Source: DATJJW01 sp035491935 (lineage in GTDB: Bacteria > Pseudomonadota > Alphaproteobacteria > ATCC43930 > CGMCC-115725). From it: DNA of 23,089 nucleotides. Position 1 is the first letter of the stretch. Every line of letters starts with the position of its first letter. Below, one piece after another: positions 7,169-14,448 of the stretch. The position numbers and the translations under genes are program-made. Below the pieces are notes generated by a model, which had not been told where the DNA came from, searched no databases, and worked only from the letters and a program-made list of their open reading frames with translations. Where the stretch lies: positions 1 to 23,089 of the forward strand of contig DATJJW010000193.1 of NCBI GenBank assembly GCA_035491935.1, given 5' to 3'.

Positions 7169-7747
7169 ATGCGTGACGGCAGCACAACCCGACAGCGTAT
7201 CCAGCAGGAAGCGATCCGGCTTTTCGTCACCCATGGCGTGGATGCCGTGTCGATGCGCGATATCGCGGGCGCGGCCGGCCTCCGCCCTTCCGCACTCTAC
7301 GCCCATTGGCCGTCGCGGGACGCGCTGGTCGCCGAGCTGTTCCTCACGGGATATGCCGATTACGGCCGGCGCCTGGCCGCATGCCTCGATCCCGACGCCA
7401 CCACGCTCGCCAATATCGCGGCGGTCGTCACCCGGGTCTGCCGCTTCCATGCCGAGGACGAGCGCCTGTTCCGCTTCCTGCTGCTCAACCAGCATATGCA
7501 TCTGAAGGATGTCGGCGCCATGCCCGACAACCCGGTCGGGCTGCTGCAGGGCCTCGTCGCCAAGGCCCAGGCCGCCGGCGAGATCGGCCCCGGCGATCCG
7601 GCGCTGCTGACTGCCGCCATCGTCGGCATCCTGGCCCAGCCCGAAGTGTTCCGCATCCATGGCCGCATCACACGCGGCTATGCGGATATCGCGGGCGATA
7701 TCCGCGACCTCGTCCTTCGTATGTTGCCCACCCCTCTGAAAGCCTGA
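7169..7747 (+). CDS. TetR/AcrR-family transcriptional regulator
   Basis: This is a DNA-binding repressor of 192 residues. The N-terminal helix-turn-helix is typical: QRIQQEAIRLFVTHGVDAVS, then MRDIAGAAGLRPSALYAHW (HTH about residues 28-47). The C-terminal half is the usual helical ligand-binding and dimer domain (RFHAEDERLFRFLLLNQHMH). The frame extends to an ATG at 7136. That codon lies inside the operator and promoter and upstream of the predicted start of transcription, so the ATG at 7169 is preferred even though its Shine-Dalgarno sequence is poor. The lipid-remodelling fusion gene begins 7 bp after the stop, so the regulator probably controls it together with itself, perhaps in response to an acyl compound. 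The ligand is not known. Confidence 0.9.
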   Translation: MRDGSTTRQRIQQEAIRLFVTHGVDAVSMRDIAGAAGLRPSALYAHWPSRDALVAELFLTGYADYGRRLAACLDPDATTLANIAAVVTRVCRFHAEDERLFRFLLLNQHMHLKDVGAMPDNPVGLLQGLVAKAQAAGEIGPGDPALLTAAIVGILAQPEVFRIHGRITRGYADIAGDIRDLVLRMLPTPLKA

Positions 7748-7754
7748 CCCGATC

Positions 7755-10700
7755 ATGAGCAACCCGCTTCTCGGCTCGCGGCGCTTCCTGCCGCTGTTCA
7801 CGACCCAGGCACTGGGCGCGTTCAACGACAATCTGTTCAAGAACGCGCTGGTGGTGATCATCCTCTACCGCTCGGCACAAGCTGCCGGCGGCAATGCCGG
7901 CCCGCTAGTGGCGCTGGCCGGCGGCTGCTTCGTGCTGCCCTACGTGCTGTTCTCGACGCTGGCCGGACAATTGGCCGACCAATACGACAAGGCAGGGCTC
8001 ATCCGCCTGACCAAGCTGTTCGAGCTGGGTGTGATGCTGCTGGCCGGCATGGCGCTGGTCACCGGCAGCCTGGCCGCGATGTTCGCCGTGCTGTTCGGCC
8101 TTGGCGTGCAGGCGACGTTCTTCGGCCCGCTGAAATACGGGATATTGCCGGACCATCTGCAGGAGAACGAGCTCATCTCCGGCAATGCCCAGATCGAGGC
8201 CGGCACCTTCGCCGCCATCCTCGTCGGCACCATCGCGGGTGGCGGCCTCGCCGGATTCGAGGCCGGAGCCGAGATCGTCGGAGTCCTCGGCATCGCCTGC
8301 TCGCTGGCCGGGATGGCCGCCGCCTGGATGGTGCTGCCCGCGCCATCCCAGGTGCCGGCCCGGGACAGGGGGCTCGACTGGAACGTGCCGCGCGCGATCC
8401 TCGCCCTAACCCGTCAGGCCCGGGGCAATCGGCCGGTCTGGCTGTCGCTGATGGGCATCAGCTGGTTCTGGGCGCTGGGCTCGATCGTACTCACCGAATT
8501 CCCGGTCATCGTGAAGGACGTGCTGCATGCGCGGAGCGACGTGGTGACGGCGTTGCTCGCCGTCTTCGCCATCGGCGTCGGCTGCGGCTCGATCTTCTGC
8601 GGCCGGCTGATGAAGGGCGAGATCTCCGCCCGCTATGTCCCTTTTGCGGCCTTGGGCTTGAGCCTCTTCGCCTGGGATTTCGCCGCATCCTGCAGTCATG
8701 CCGCGGGCCTCACCAACCTGGGCGCGCTGGCCGCCAGCCCAGCCGGCTGGCGCCTGATGGCCGATCTGTTCCTGCTGGCCTTCGCCGGCGGCGTCTATTC
8801 CGTTCCGCTCTACACCATCATGCAGGAACGCTCGGAACCCGCCTTCCGCTCGCGCATGATCGCCACCAACAACATCCTGAACGCCGTGTTCATGGTGCTG
8901 GCCGCCATCATCATCGCGGGGCTGGCCGCCATCGGCTGGTCGGCGCCGCGCATCCTGGCGCTCGCCTCCCTCTGCAATCTCCTGGTCGCGCTCTACATCT
9001 GCCGCCTGCTGCCCAATGCCGTGATGCAGGGGATCCTGCGCTGGTACTTCGCCGTCTTCCACAAGGCCGAGGTGAAGGGGTTGGAAAACCTGCGCGACGA
9101 CGGCCGGCGCAAGGTCGTGGTCATCAATCACCTGTCGCTGCTCGACGGCTGCTTCATCGCCGCATATCTGCCGGGCGAGCCGGTCTTCGTCGTCAATACG
9201 CATGTCGCGCAATGGCGCCTGGGCCAATTGATGCAGCGCTTCGTCGAAGTGCTGGCGGTCGATCCGGCCAATCCCTTCTCGGCCAAGACCATGATCAAGA
9301 TGGTCAAATCCGGCCGTATACTGGCGATCTTCCCGGAAGGCCGCGTTACCCGTACCGGCACGCTGATGAAGATCTACGAAGGTGCCGGCATGGTTGCGGA
9401 CAAGGCCGATGCCGACCTGATCCCGGTGCATATCGAGGGGCTGGAGTTCAGCAAGGCCTCATATATGGGCGACAAGCTGCGGCTGCGCTGGTTCCCGAAA
9501 TTGCGCCTCACCGTGATGCCGCCGGTGCGGCTCGACATCGATCCCGCCCTCACCGGCCGCAACCGGCGCCGGATCACCGGCATGGCGTTGCAGGATCTGA
9601 TGGTCCGTGCCGATTTCGCGACCCACGACCTCGATCGCGGACTATTTCCGGCCTTCCGCGCCGCAAGGGCCCGCTTCGGCGGCCAATCGCCGATGGCCGA
9701 GGATGTCGAGCGCAAGCCGCTCTCCTATGACCGGCTGCTGCTGGGCGCCACTATCCTGGGCCGGCAATGCGCGAGGCTCACCGGCCCGGCCGAGAAGGTC
9801 GGCGTGCTGCTGCCCAATGCGACCGGCACGCTGGTGACGTTCCTGGCGCTCATCTCCCAGGCGCGGGTACCGGCGATGCTGAACTTTTCCAGCGGCGTCG
9901 ACGCCATGCTGTCCTGCTGCCGCGCCGCGCAGATCAGGACCGTCATCACCTCCCGCCGCTTCATCGAGCGCGCCAAGCTGCAAGCCGTCGCCGACCGGCT
10001 GGGCCAGGAGGTGCATCTCGTCTATCTGGAGGATGTGACGCGCAGCATCGGCTGGCGCGCCAAGCTCGGCGGGATGATCTCGGCCAAGTTGGGGCTCAGG
10101 CTGCCGGGTGATGACGTCGGCGGCGATACACCCGCCGTCGTGCTGTTCACCAGCGGTTCGGAGGGCACGCCCAAGGGCGTCGTGCTCAGCCATCGCAACC
10201 TCTTGGCCAATGACGCGCAACTGGCCTCGGTCGTCGATTTCAACGCCGCCGACCGGGTGATGAATGCCATGCCGATGTTCCACAGCTTTGGCTTGACCGG
10301 CGGCACGATCCTGCCGTTGCTGCACGGCATCCGGACCTTCTTCTACCCCTCCCCGCTTCACTACAAGATCGTGCCGGAGCTGATCTACGACACCGACGCC
10401 ACCATCGTCTTCGGTACCGACACCTTCCTCAATGGCTGGGCGCGCTTCGCCCATCCCTACGACTTCTATGCCGTACGCTACATCTTCGCGGGTGCCGAGC
10501 GGCTGAAGGAAGAGACTCGCGCGCTCTATGCCAACCGCTTCGGCGTGCGCGTGCTCGAAGGCTATGGCGCCACCGAGACCGCGCCGGTCATCTCGATCAA
10601 CACCGCGATGCATAATCGCCCCGGCACGGTCGGCCGCGTCCTGCCCGGTATCGACTGCCGGCTGGAGCCGGTCCCCGGCATCGAGAAAGGCGGCCGGCTG

Positions 10701-11171
10701 TTCGTCAAGGGCCCGAACGTCATGCTGGGCTATCTCAAAGCCGACCAGCCGGGCGTGCTCCAGCCGCCGGAGGATGGTTGGTACGACACCGGCGACATCG
10801 TGACGCTCGACGCCGACGGCTTCCTCGCCATCAAGGGACGGGCCAAACGCTTCGCCAAGATCGCGGGTGAGATGGTCTCGATGACGGCGGCCGAAGGTCT
10901 GGCCGCGCGCCTCTGGCCCGATGCTGCCCATGGCGTGGTCGCGATCGCCGACGCCCGCAAGGGCGAACAGCTGGTGCTGGCGACGACCCAGGCGGATGCG
11001 ACCGCGGAAGCGTTGCTGGCCGCCGCCCGCACCCAAGGCACGGCCGAGATCGCCGTGCCGCGCATGGTCAAGGTGATGGAGAAGCTGCCCCTGCTCGGCA
11101 CCGGCAAGCTCGACTACCCGGCGCTGCAGGAGCTGGTCGAAACCGAGCCGCGCCTGGCCCAGGCCCGGTGA
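7755..11171 (+). CDS. aas: Trifunctional LplT-PlsC-Aas fusion: lysophospholipid flippase, acyltransferase and acyl-ACP synthetase
   Basis: The protein has 1138 residues in three parts. Residues 1 to about 425 form an MFS transporter resembling LplT (QALGAFNDNLFKNALVV at the start), which flips lysophospholipids inward. Residues about 430-630 are a PlsC/LPLAT acyltransferase with NHLSLLDG (HX4D, His459-Asp464) and FPEGR (526-530). Residues about 645-1138 are an AMP-binding acyl-ACP synthetase: P-loop FTSGSEGTPKG (798-808), GYGATE (936-941), WYDTGD, and the C-terminal catalytic-type Lys at about 1118 in GTGKLDYPAL. In Escherichia coli LplT and the bifunctional Aas are separate adjacent proteins that re-acylate 2-acyl-lysophosphatidylethanolamine; here all are joined. 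The start overlaps no clear Shine-Dalgarno sequence and lies 7 bp after tetR, so translational coupling is likely. All key motifs appear intact. Confidence 0.95.
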   Translation: MSNPLLGSRRFLPLFTTQALGAFNDNLFKNALVVIILYRSAQAAGGNAGPLVALAGGCFVLPYVLFSTLAGQLADQYDKAGLIRLTKLFELGVMLLAGMALVTGSLAAMFAVLFGLGVQATFFGPLKYGILPDHLQENELISGNAQIEAGTFAAILVGTIAGGGLAGFEAGAEIVGVLGIACSLAGMAAAWMVLPAPSQVPARDRGLDWNVPRAILALTRQARGNRPVWLSLMGISWFWALGSIVLTEFPVIVKDVLHARSDVVTALLAVFAIGVGCGSIFCGRLMKGEISARYVPFAALGLSLFAWDFAASCSHAAGLTNLGALAASPAGWRLMADLFLLAFAGGVYSVPLYTIMQERSEPAFRSRMIATNNILNAVFMVLAAIIIAGLAAIGWSAPRILALASLCNLLVALYICRLLPNAVMQGILRWYFAVFHKAEVKGLENLRDDGRRKVVVINHLSLLDGCFIAAYLPGEPVFVVNTHVAQWRLGQLMQRFVEVLAVDPANPFSAKTMIKMVKSGRILAIFPEGRVTRTGTLMKIYEGAGMVADKADADLIPVHIEGLEFSKASYMGDKLRLRWFPKLRLTVMPPVRLDIDPALTGRNRRRITGMALQDLMVRADFATHDLDRGLFPAFRAARARFGGQSPMAEDVERKPLSYDRLLLGATILGRQCARLTGPAEKVGVLLPNATGTLVTFLALISQARVPAMLNFSSGVDAMLSCCRAAQIRTVITSRRFIERAKLQAVADRLGQEVHLVYLEDVTRSIGWRAKLGGMISAKLGLRLPGDDVGGDTPAVVLFTSGSEGTPKGVVLSHRNLLANDAQLASVVDFNAADRVMNAMPMFHSFGLTGGTILPLLHGIRTFFYPSPLHYKIVPELIYDTDATIVFGTDTFLNGWARFAHPYDFYAVRYIFAGAERLKEETRALYANRFGVRVLEGYGATETAPVISINTAMHNRPGTVGRVLPGIDCRLEPVPGIEKGGRLFVKGPNVMLGYLKADQPGVLQPPEDGWYDTGDIVTLDADGFLAIKGRAKRFAKIAGEMVSMTAAEGLAARLWPDAAHGVVAIADARKGEQLVLATTQADATAEALLAAARTQGTAEIAVPRMVKVMEKLPLLGTGKLDYPALQELVETEPRLAQAR

Positions 11172-11209
11172 CCGGAGATCACTGGAAGTTACCCGCCGGC
11201 CCTCGGAAT

Positions 11210-11237
11210 ACTCGCATCGCCGGATGGCGATGCGAGT
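11210..11237. terminator. Perfect hairpin between convergent genes
   Basis: ACTCGCATCGCC (11210-11221) and GGCGATGCGAGT (11226-11237) form a perfect 12-bp stem with a GGAT loop, between the ends of the aas fusion gene and tolC. Neither strand has a T-run after the stem. It may be a bidirectional 3'-end stabiliser or a weak terminator rather than a classical rho-independent one. Confidence 0.5.
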
Positions 11238-11274
11238 CCGTGCTGAAGATAGCTGAGGCGGGCGGGGTCGCCGC

Positions 11275-12690
11275 TTATTTCGGTGTACCGGTCCCAATCC
11301 ACTTGTCGCGCACCGCGTTGAGGTGCGCCTTGGGATCGTAGGCCTTGACGTCGAGGCTGAGACCCTGGGGCGTGAAGGCGCCGGTGGCGGCCTCCAGGCG
11401 GAAGCTGGCCAGCAGCGTGTCGTGCTCGGCACCGACCAGATTGACCCGGGAGGAGAACAGCTCCTGCTCGGCATTCAGCGTGTCGAGACGGGTGCGGGTA
11501 CCGACCGAGACTTCCTTCATCGTGTCGTTGAGCGCGATCTCGTTGGCGCGGATCTGGTCGCGGTATTGCTGCTGCTGCGCCCGGGCCGAGCGCAAGGAAT
11601 TCCAGGCCGATGAGACCTGCTGGCGCACCGTGCGTTCGGCCTGCAGCACATCGGATTGGGCGGCGGACACCGCTTCCTTGGCGGCGCGGATCCCGCTATA
11701 GACGCTGCCGCTTTCATAGAGCGGTATCGAAGCCTGGACGCCGGCCTCGAGGGCGTCGTAGTGGATGCCTCGGGCCAGGTAGTTGTTATTGTTCTGATAC
11801 CCGGCGACGGCATTGACCTTAGGCAGCAAGCCTGCGCGCTCGACATCGATCTCGTGCTTGGCCGCCTCCAGCTTCTGGCGAGCGGCCAATACCGCCGGGT
11901 TGGTGCTGATCGCCAATGCCTCGGCATCGGCCTCGGTCGCGGGCAGGCGGCCGATCAGGGCCGGACGGGACAGCTCGCCCTGCGGGTCGCGGCCGACCAC
12001 CTGACGAAATGAGGCGCGCGAAATCGCCAGATTGCCTTCGGCCGCAAGCACGCTGGCATTGGCGCCGGACAGGCGGGCCTGGGCCTGCGAGGTGTCGGTC
12101 TCGGTCGCGGCACCCGCCTTGAAGGTCGAGTCGACGTTGCCGAGATTGACCGTCAGCACCTTCTGCAGGTTGCGGCTGAGTGCCACGTCGGACTGATCGC
12201 GATAAGTATCCAGATAGGCCTGGGCCGCGAGCAGCAATTGGTTCTGCTCGGTGTCGGAAAGCTGGGCCTGGCCGGCAGCCACGGTGGCTTCCGCCGCCTT
12301 CGTCCGTGCCACGGTCTCGCCGCCGCTATAGAGCGGCTGGGTCACCTGTATGGCGACCGAGGTTTGGTTGAATATCTCGTGCGGATCCGAGGCAGGCGAC
12401 AAATTCAGGAACTGCTTCTGGCGGTCGAGCTGGCCGGTGAGCTCGACCTTGGGACGCCAGCCGGACAGCGCCTGAGGCACCTGCTCGTCGGTCTGGCGCA
12501 GGGTGTAGCGCTGCGACTGGATGGCGGCGTTGCCGTTATAGGCATCGGCCAGGACCGCGCCCAGATTATCGGCCCTGGCGGCCCCGACTCCGACGAAACT
12601 GGCCAGGACACTCAGCGCCGCACCGGACAGCAGAATCCGTACCGGACGGTACGGCCGGCGATGCTGAGAGAGAAAAGGTGCTGCCGGCAT
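11275..12690 (-). CDS. tolC: TolC-family outer-membrane efflux/secretion channel
   Basis: The protein has 471 residues from the ATG at 12690, which has AGGAG 8 bases upstream. The frame continues far upstream without membrane-protein character, so that part is not counted. A signal peptide is seen (basic start, core LLSGAALSVLASFVGVGA, cleavage near ARA-DN). The mature start, LGAVLADAYNGNAAIQSQR, and the segment DEQVPQALSGWRPKVE are typical of alphaproteobacterial TolC. Two outer-membrane efflux repeats follow with long coiled helices (for example RSARAQQQQYRDQIRANEIAL) and the RLDTLNAEQELFSSRVNLV element. It would form the trimeric outer-membrane exit duct for tripartite efflux pumps or type I secretion; no inner-membrane partner is nearby. 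It lies 143 bp after the HpnL-like gene on the same strand. Confidence 0.93.
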   Translation of the reverse strand: MPAAPFLSQHRRPYRPVRILLSGAALSVLASFVGVGAARADNLGAVLADAYNGNAAIQSQRYTLRQTDEQVPQALSGWRPKVELTGQLDRQKQFLNLSPASDPHEIFNQTSVAIQVTQPLYSGGETVARTKAAEATVAAGQAQLSDTEQNQLLLAAQAYLDTYRDQSDVALSRNLQKVLTVNLGNVDSTFKAGAATETDTSQAQARLSGANASVLAAEGNLAISRASFRQVVGRDPQGELSRPALIGRLPATEADAEALAISTNPAVLAARQKLEAAKHEIDVERAGLLPKVNAVAGYQNNNNYLARGIHYDALEAGVQASIPLYESGSVYSGIRAAKEAVSAAQSDVLQAERTVRQQVSSAWNSLRSARAQQQQYRDQIRANEIALNDTMKEVSVGTRTRLDTLNAEQELFSSRVNLVGAEHDTLLASFRLEAATGAFTPQGLSLDVKAYDPKAHLNAVRDKWIGTGTPK

Positions 12691-12804
12691 AGACGCAACT
12701 CCTGAACGGAACCAAACGGGCCGCGCCATCAAGCGGCCGAAATCTCGGATGAGGTTTTGGGTATACGGCATAAGCCGGCGATTTGGGAATAGCGATGGCC
12801 GCAA

Positions 12805-12825
12805 GTTGGAAAGCACCTTTCCAAC
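12805..12825 (-). terminator. Hairpin just after the HpnL-like gene
   Basis: GTTGGAAAG (12805-12813) and CTTTCCAAC (12817-12825) form a perfect 9-bp stem with a 3-base loop, nine bases past the stop codon at 12834. Only two Ts follow on the minus strand, so it is a weak terminator or a processing/stabilising hairpin between this gene and tolC. Confidence 0.4.
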
Positions 12826-12833
12826 ATCGCCCG

Positions 12834-13925
12834 TCATTCTCCAGCCGCCGGTTGCTCCGGTACCACAGGGGTCATGCGGCGCTGGCGCAGGAAGCGCGCC
12901 TCCATCGCTTGCCAGGCGATCAGGCCGGGGATGCCGATGGCAAGATCGGGCAGCCGCTTGACCAGTGACAGGATGATCGCTTGGCTGGCCGGAATGTTGA
13001 ACACCGCGCCCAGCAGGATGAAGCCGCCTTCCTGGATGCCGAGCGCGCCGGGTACGGCGAAGGCGGCGCTGCGCACCGCCTGCCCCAGGCTTTCCAGGAT
13101 CAGCGGCCGGACCCATTCGCCATGGGGATTGTGCCCGTTGAGGCCGAGGCAATGGAGCACGATCCATACTTCGGCGACGCCGGTGCTCCAGCCCAGCATA
13201 TGCACGAAGCAGGCCCAGGAAATCGCCCAGCGATCGGCATAGAGCTTCTTCAACCAAATTTGCAGGTCGAGCGGCTGGTCCGGCAAGTTGAGCCCGAGGC
13301 CGGGCATCAGCCGCTTCACCATCCGGATGCCCCGCTCGACGACGACGAAGAGCCCGAAGCGCTGGGCGATGAAGAAGCCGCCCAGGGCCGGGATCGCCAG
13401 CAGCAGCCCGCCGCCCAGCTCGCGCACCAGATGGTTGTTGCCGACCAGCCAATAGAGGGCGAGCAGGCCGGACAGCGCGAACACCCCTTGCGTCGCGGCC
13501 TGCAGCAAGAGATCGACCAGGATGCTTGCCATGGACAGGCCGAGCGGCACGCCCAGGCGCGCCAACAGTCGACCGCCGACGAGGTCACCGCCGACCTGCG
13601 CCGCCGGCAGCAGGGAATTGATCCCCTCACGAATGCAGCGCAAGCCGACATAGCGCCAGGTCTGGCCCGCCCGCGGCTCCAGCCTCTCGGGGCAACTCTC
13701 CGTACGCCCGCCGTGCAAGAGAATCCTGAGCGTCCGGCCAAAGGCGATGCGCCAGCCGATGCCGGCACAGCTCAGCGCGACCAGGCGGATGCCGACGATG
13801 GCCACCAGCAACCAGCCGACCGCCTGCAACCCCCGCCCGATCTCGGCCAGGCCATTCAACACCAGGAGCGCCACGAAGCCTGTAATGCTCAGCGCCATGA
13901 CCAGGAAAAACAGCCAACGGGCCAT
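12834..13925 (-). CDS. HpnL-like (YbhN/UPF0104, flippase-like) integral membrane protein
   Basis: The protein has 363 residues with many hydrophobic segments, starting at the ATG at 13925 with the membrane stretch WLFFLVMALSITGFVALLVL. It belongs to the lysylphosphatidylglycerol-synthase-like membrane superfamily. The segment CIREGINSLLPAAQVGGDLVG and the C-terminal AVPGALGIQEGGFILLGAVF, followed by LSLVKRLPDLAIGIPGLIAW, match the hopanoid-associated HpnL subgroup. No MprF aminoacyl-transfer domain is present. In hopanoid producers HpnL genes usually sit near squalene/hopene genes; none is in the window, so the exact role in lipid or hopanoid handling is an inference. The Shine-Dalgarno sequence is weak. 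The gene lies 122 bp downstream of the candidate RNA at 14048-14230, whose terminator could alternatively act as an attenuator for it. Confidence 0.78.
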   Translation of the reverse strand: MARWLFFLVMALSITGFVALLVLNGLAEIGRGLQAVGWLLVAIVGIRLVALSCAGIGWRIAFGRTLRILLHGGRTESCPERLEPRAGQTWRYVGLRCIREGINSLLPAAQVGGDLVGGRLLARLGVPLGLSMASILVDLLLQAATQGVFALSGLLALYWLVGNNHLVRELGGGLLLAIPALGGFFIAQRFGLFVVVERGIRMVKRLMPGLGLNLPDQPLDLQIWLKKLYADRWAISWACFVHMLGWSTGVAEVWIVLHCLGLNGHNPHGEWVRPLILESLGQAVRSAAFAVPGALGIQEGGFILLGAVFNIPASQAIILSLVKRLPDLAIGIPGLIAWQAMEARFLRQRRMTPVVPEQPAAGE

Positions 13926-14047
13926 GGATACGAATCAGCCTATTGCATGACGATGGACGAAAAAGGGCTTAGCGAATCGCATGCTGCCTGTCCATTTCCG
14001 GGCAGACCATCAACATCATAGGTCATCTGCTGATTTTGGGAGGCCCG

Positions 14048-14089
14048 AAAAACAAATCGGCCGCGTGCGCACTGCGCAGACGCGGCCGA
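14048..14089 (-). terminator. Rho-independent terminator of the candidate small RNA
   Basis: TCGGCCGCGT and ACGCGGCCGA form a perfect 10-bp stem (14057-14066 with 14080-14089). Further pairing inside the loop is possible. On the minus strand it is followed by TTTGTTTTT (14056-14048). On the plus strand only ATTT follows, so it acts mainly on minus-strand transcription. Confidence 0.8.
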
Positions 14090-14230
14090 AATTTACACGG
14101 CGTGAACCTCCCTGAGAACGAGAAAGGAGGATATCCCGTTCCCTTGGTGGGGTACATCTTTCATCATTCGATGCGATGTACTCTCCAGGCATTCAGTTGC
14201 GTCACCTTGGTGACTTCCTGGCCTCTTGTT
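14048..14230 (-). ncRNA. Candidate structured small RNA with 16S-tail (anti-SD) mimic loop
   Basis: A promoter (14238-14267) predicts a start near 14230 and a terminator ends the RNA near 14048, giving about 183 nt. Read 5' to 3' on the minus strand it folds into successive stems. The first is CCAGG/CCTGG (14221-14217 with 14189-14185) enclosing GTCACC/GGTGAC (14214-14209 with 14206-14201). The second is GTACATC/GATGTAC (14181-14175 with 14158-14152) with an inner 4-bp stem. The third is a 10-bp stem, GGGAACGGGA with TCTCGTTCTC (14143-14134 with 14123-14114), with a 10-base loop. The fourth is the terminator. The third loop and the first bases of its descending arm carry CCTCCTTTCT (14130-14121), identical to the 16S rRNA 3' tail common in Alphaproteobacteria. 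Alphaproteobacterial sRNAs with CCUCC-type loops are known, but I cannot assign this one to a family. It could instead be a leader of the HpnL-like gene. Confidence 0.6.
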
Positions 14231-14237
14231 AACTCAG

Positions 14238-14267
14238 ACCATAAACAGCAGAGAGCCCATGCGTCAA
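14238..14267 (-). promoter_or_regulatory. Sigma-70-type promoter of the candidate small RNA
   Basis: On the minus strand TTGACG (14267-14262), an 18-base spacer and TATGGT (14243-14238) form a good -35/-10 pair. An AT-rich tract upstream (about 14280-14320) could act as an UP element. No protein start follows within 70 bases that has a good Shine-Dalgarno sequence. Confidence 0.6.
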
Positions 14268-14397
14268 GCGCATATCTTGGGAATTCTTACAAAAATTTCA
14301 TTTGTATACGTAATTCCTTTTTGCGCCTGCGAAGTGAACACTTGTGCACCAACGAATTAGACTCGGAGCGTTCCCATCATTTCTCTTATGATTCAAT

Positions 14398-14428
14398 AAA
14401 AAAGGCGGCCTCTCGCGAGACCGCCTTT
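14398..14428 (-). terminator. Rho-independent terminator of the leuCDB operon
   Basis: AAAGGCGGTCTC and GAGGCCGCCTTT (minus strand, 14428-14417 with 14412-14401) form a 12-bp stem with one G-U pair and a GCGA loop, followed by six Ts (14403-14398). It begins about 20 bases after the leuB stop. On the plus strand TTTTC follows the stem, so it could act weakly both ways. Confidence 0.9.
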
Positions 14429-14448
14429 TCACAAGCTTCATCCGGTAA

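Noticed and set aside
9642..11474. Long minus-strand frame (610 codons) opposite the aas fusion gene
   Set aside because: The plus-strand frame carries intact AMP-binding motifs. The antisense frame is a GC-bias shadow running into tolC without a start signal.
14016..14192. A 58-codon minus-strand frame starting inside the candidate RNA
   Set aside because: It reads straight through the strong terminator, so it could rarely be fully transcribed, and the product shows no recognisable features. The fair AGGTGA upstream could be chance.
14048..14230. 6S RNA, SRP RNA or a known riboswitch
   Set aside because: There is no long closing stem with central bubble (6S), no SRP GGAAG tetraloop region and no conserved core of TPP, cobalamin, SAM, glycine or guanidine riboswitches.
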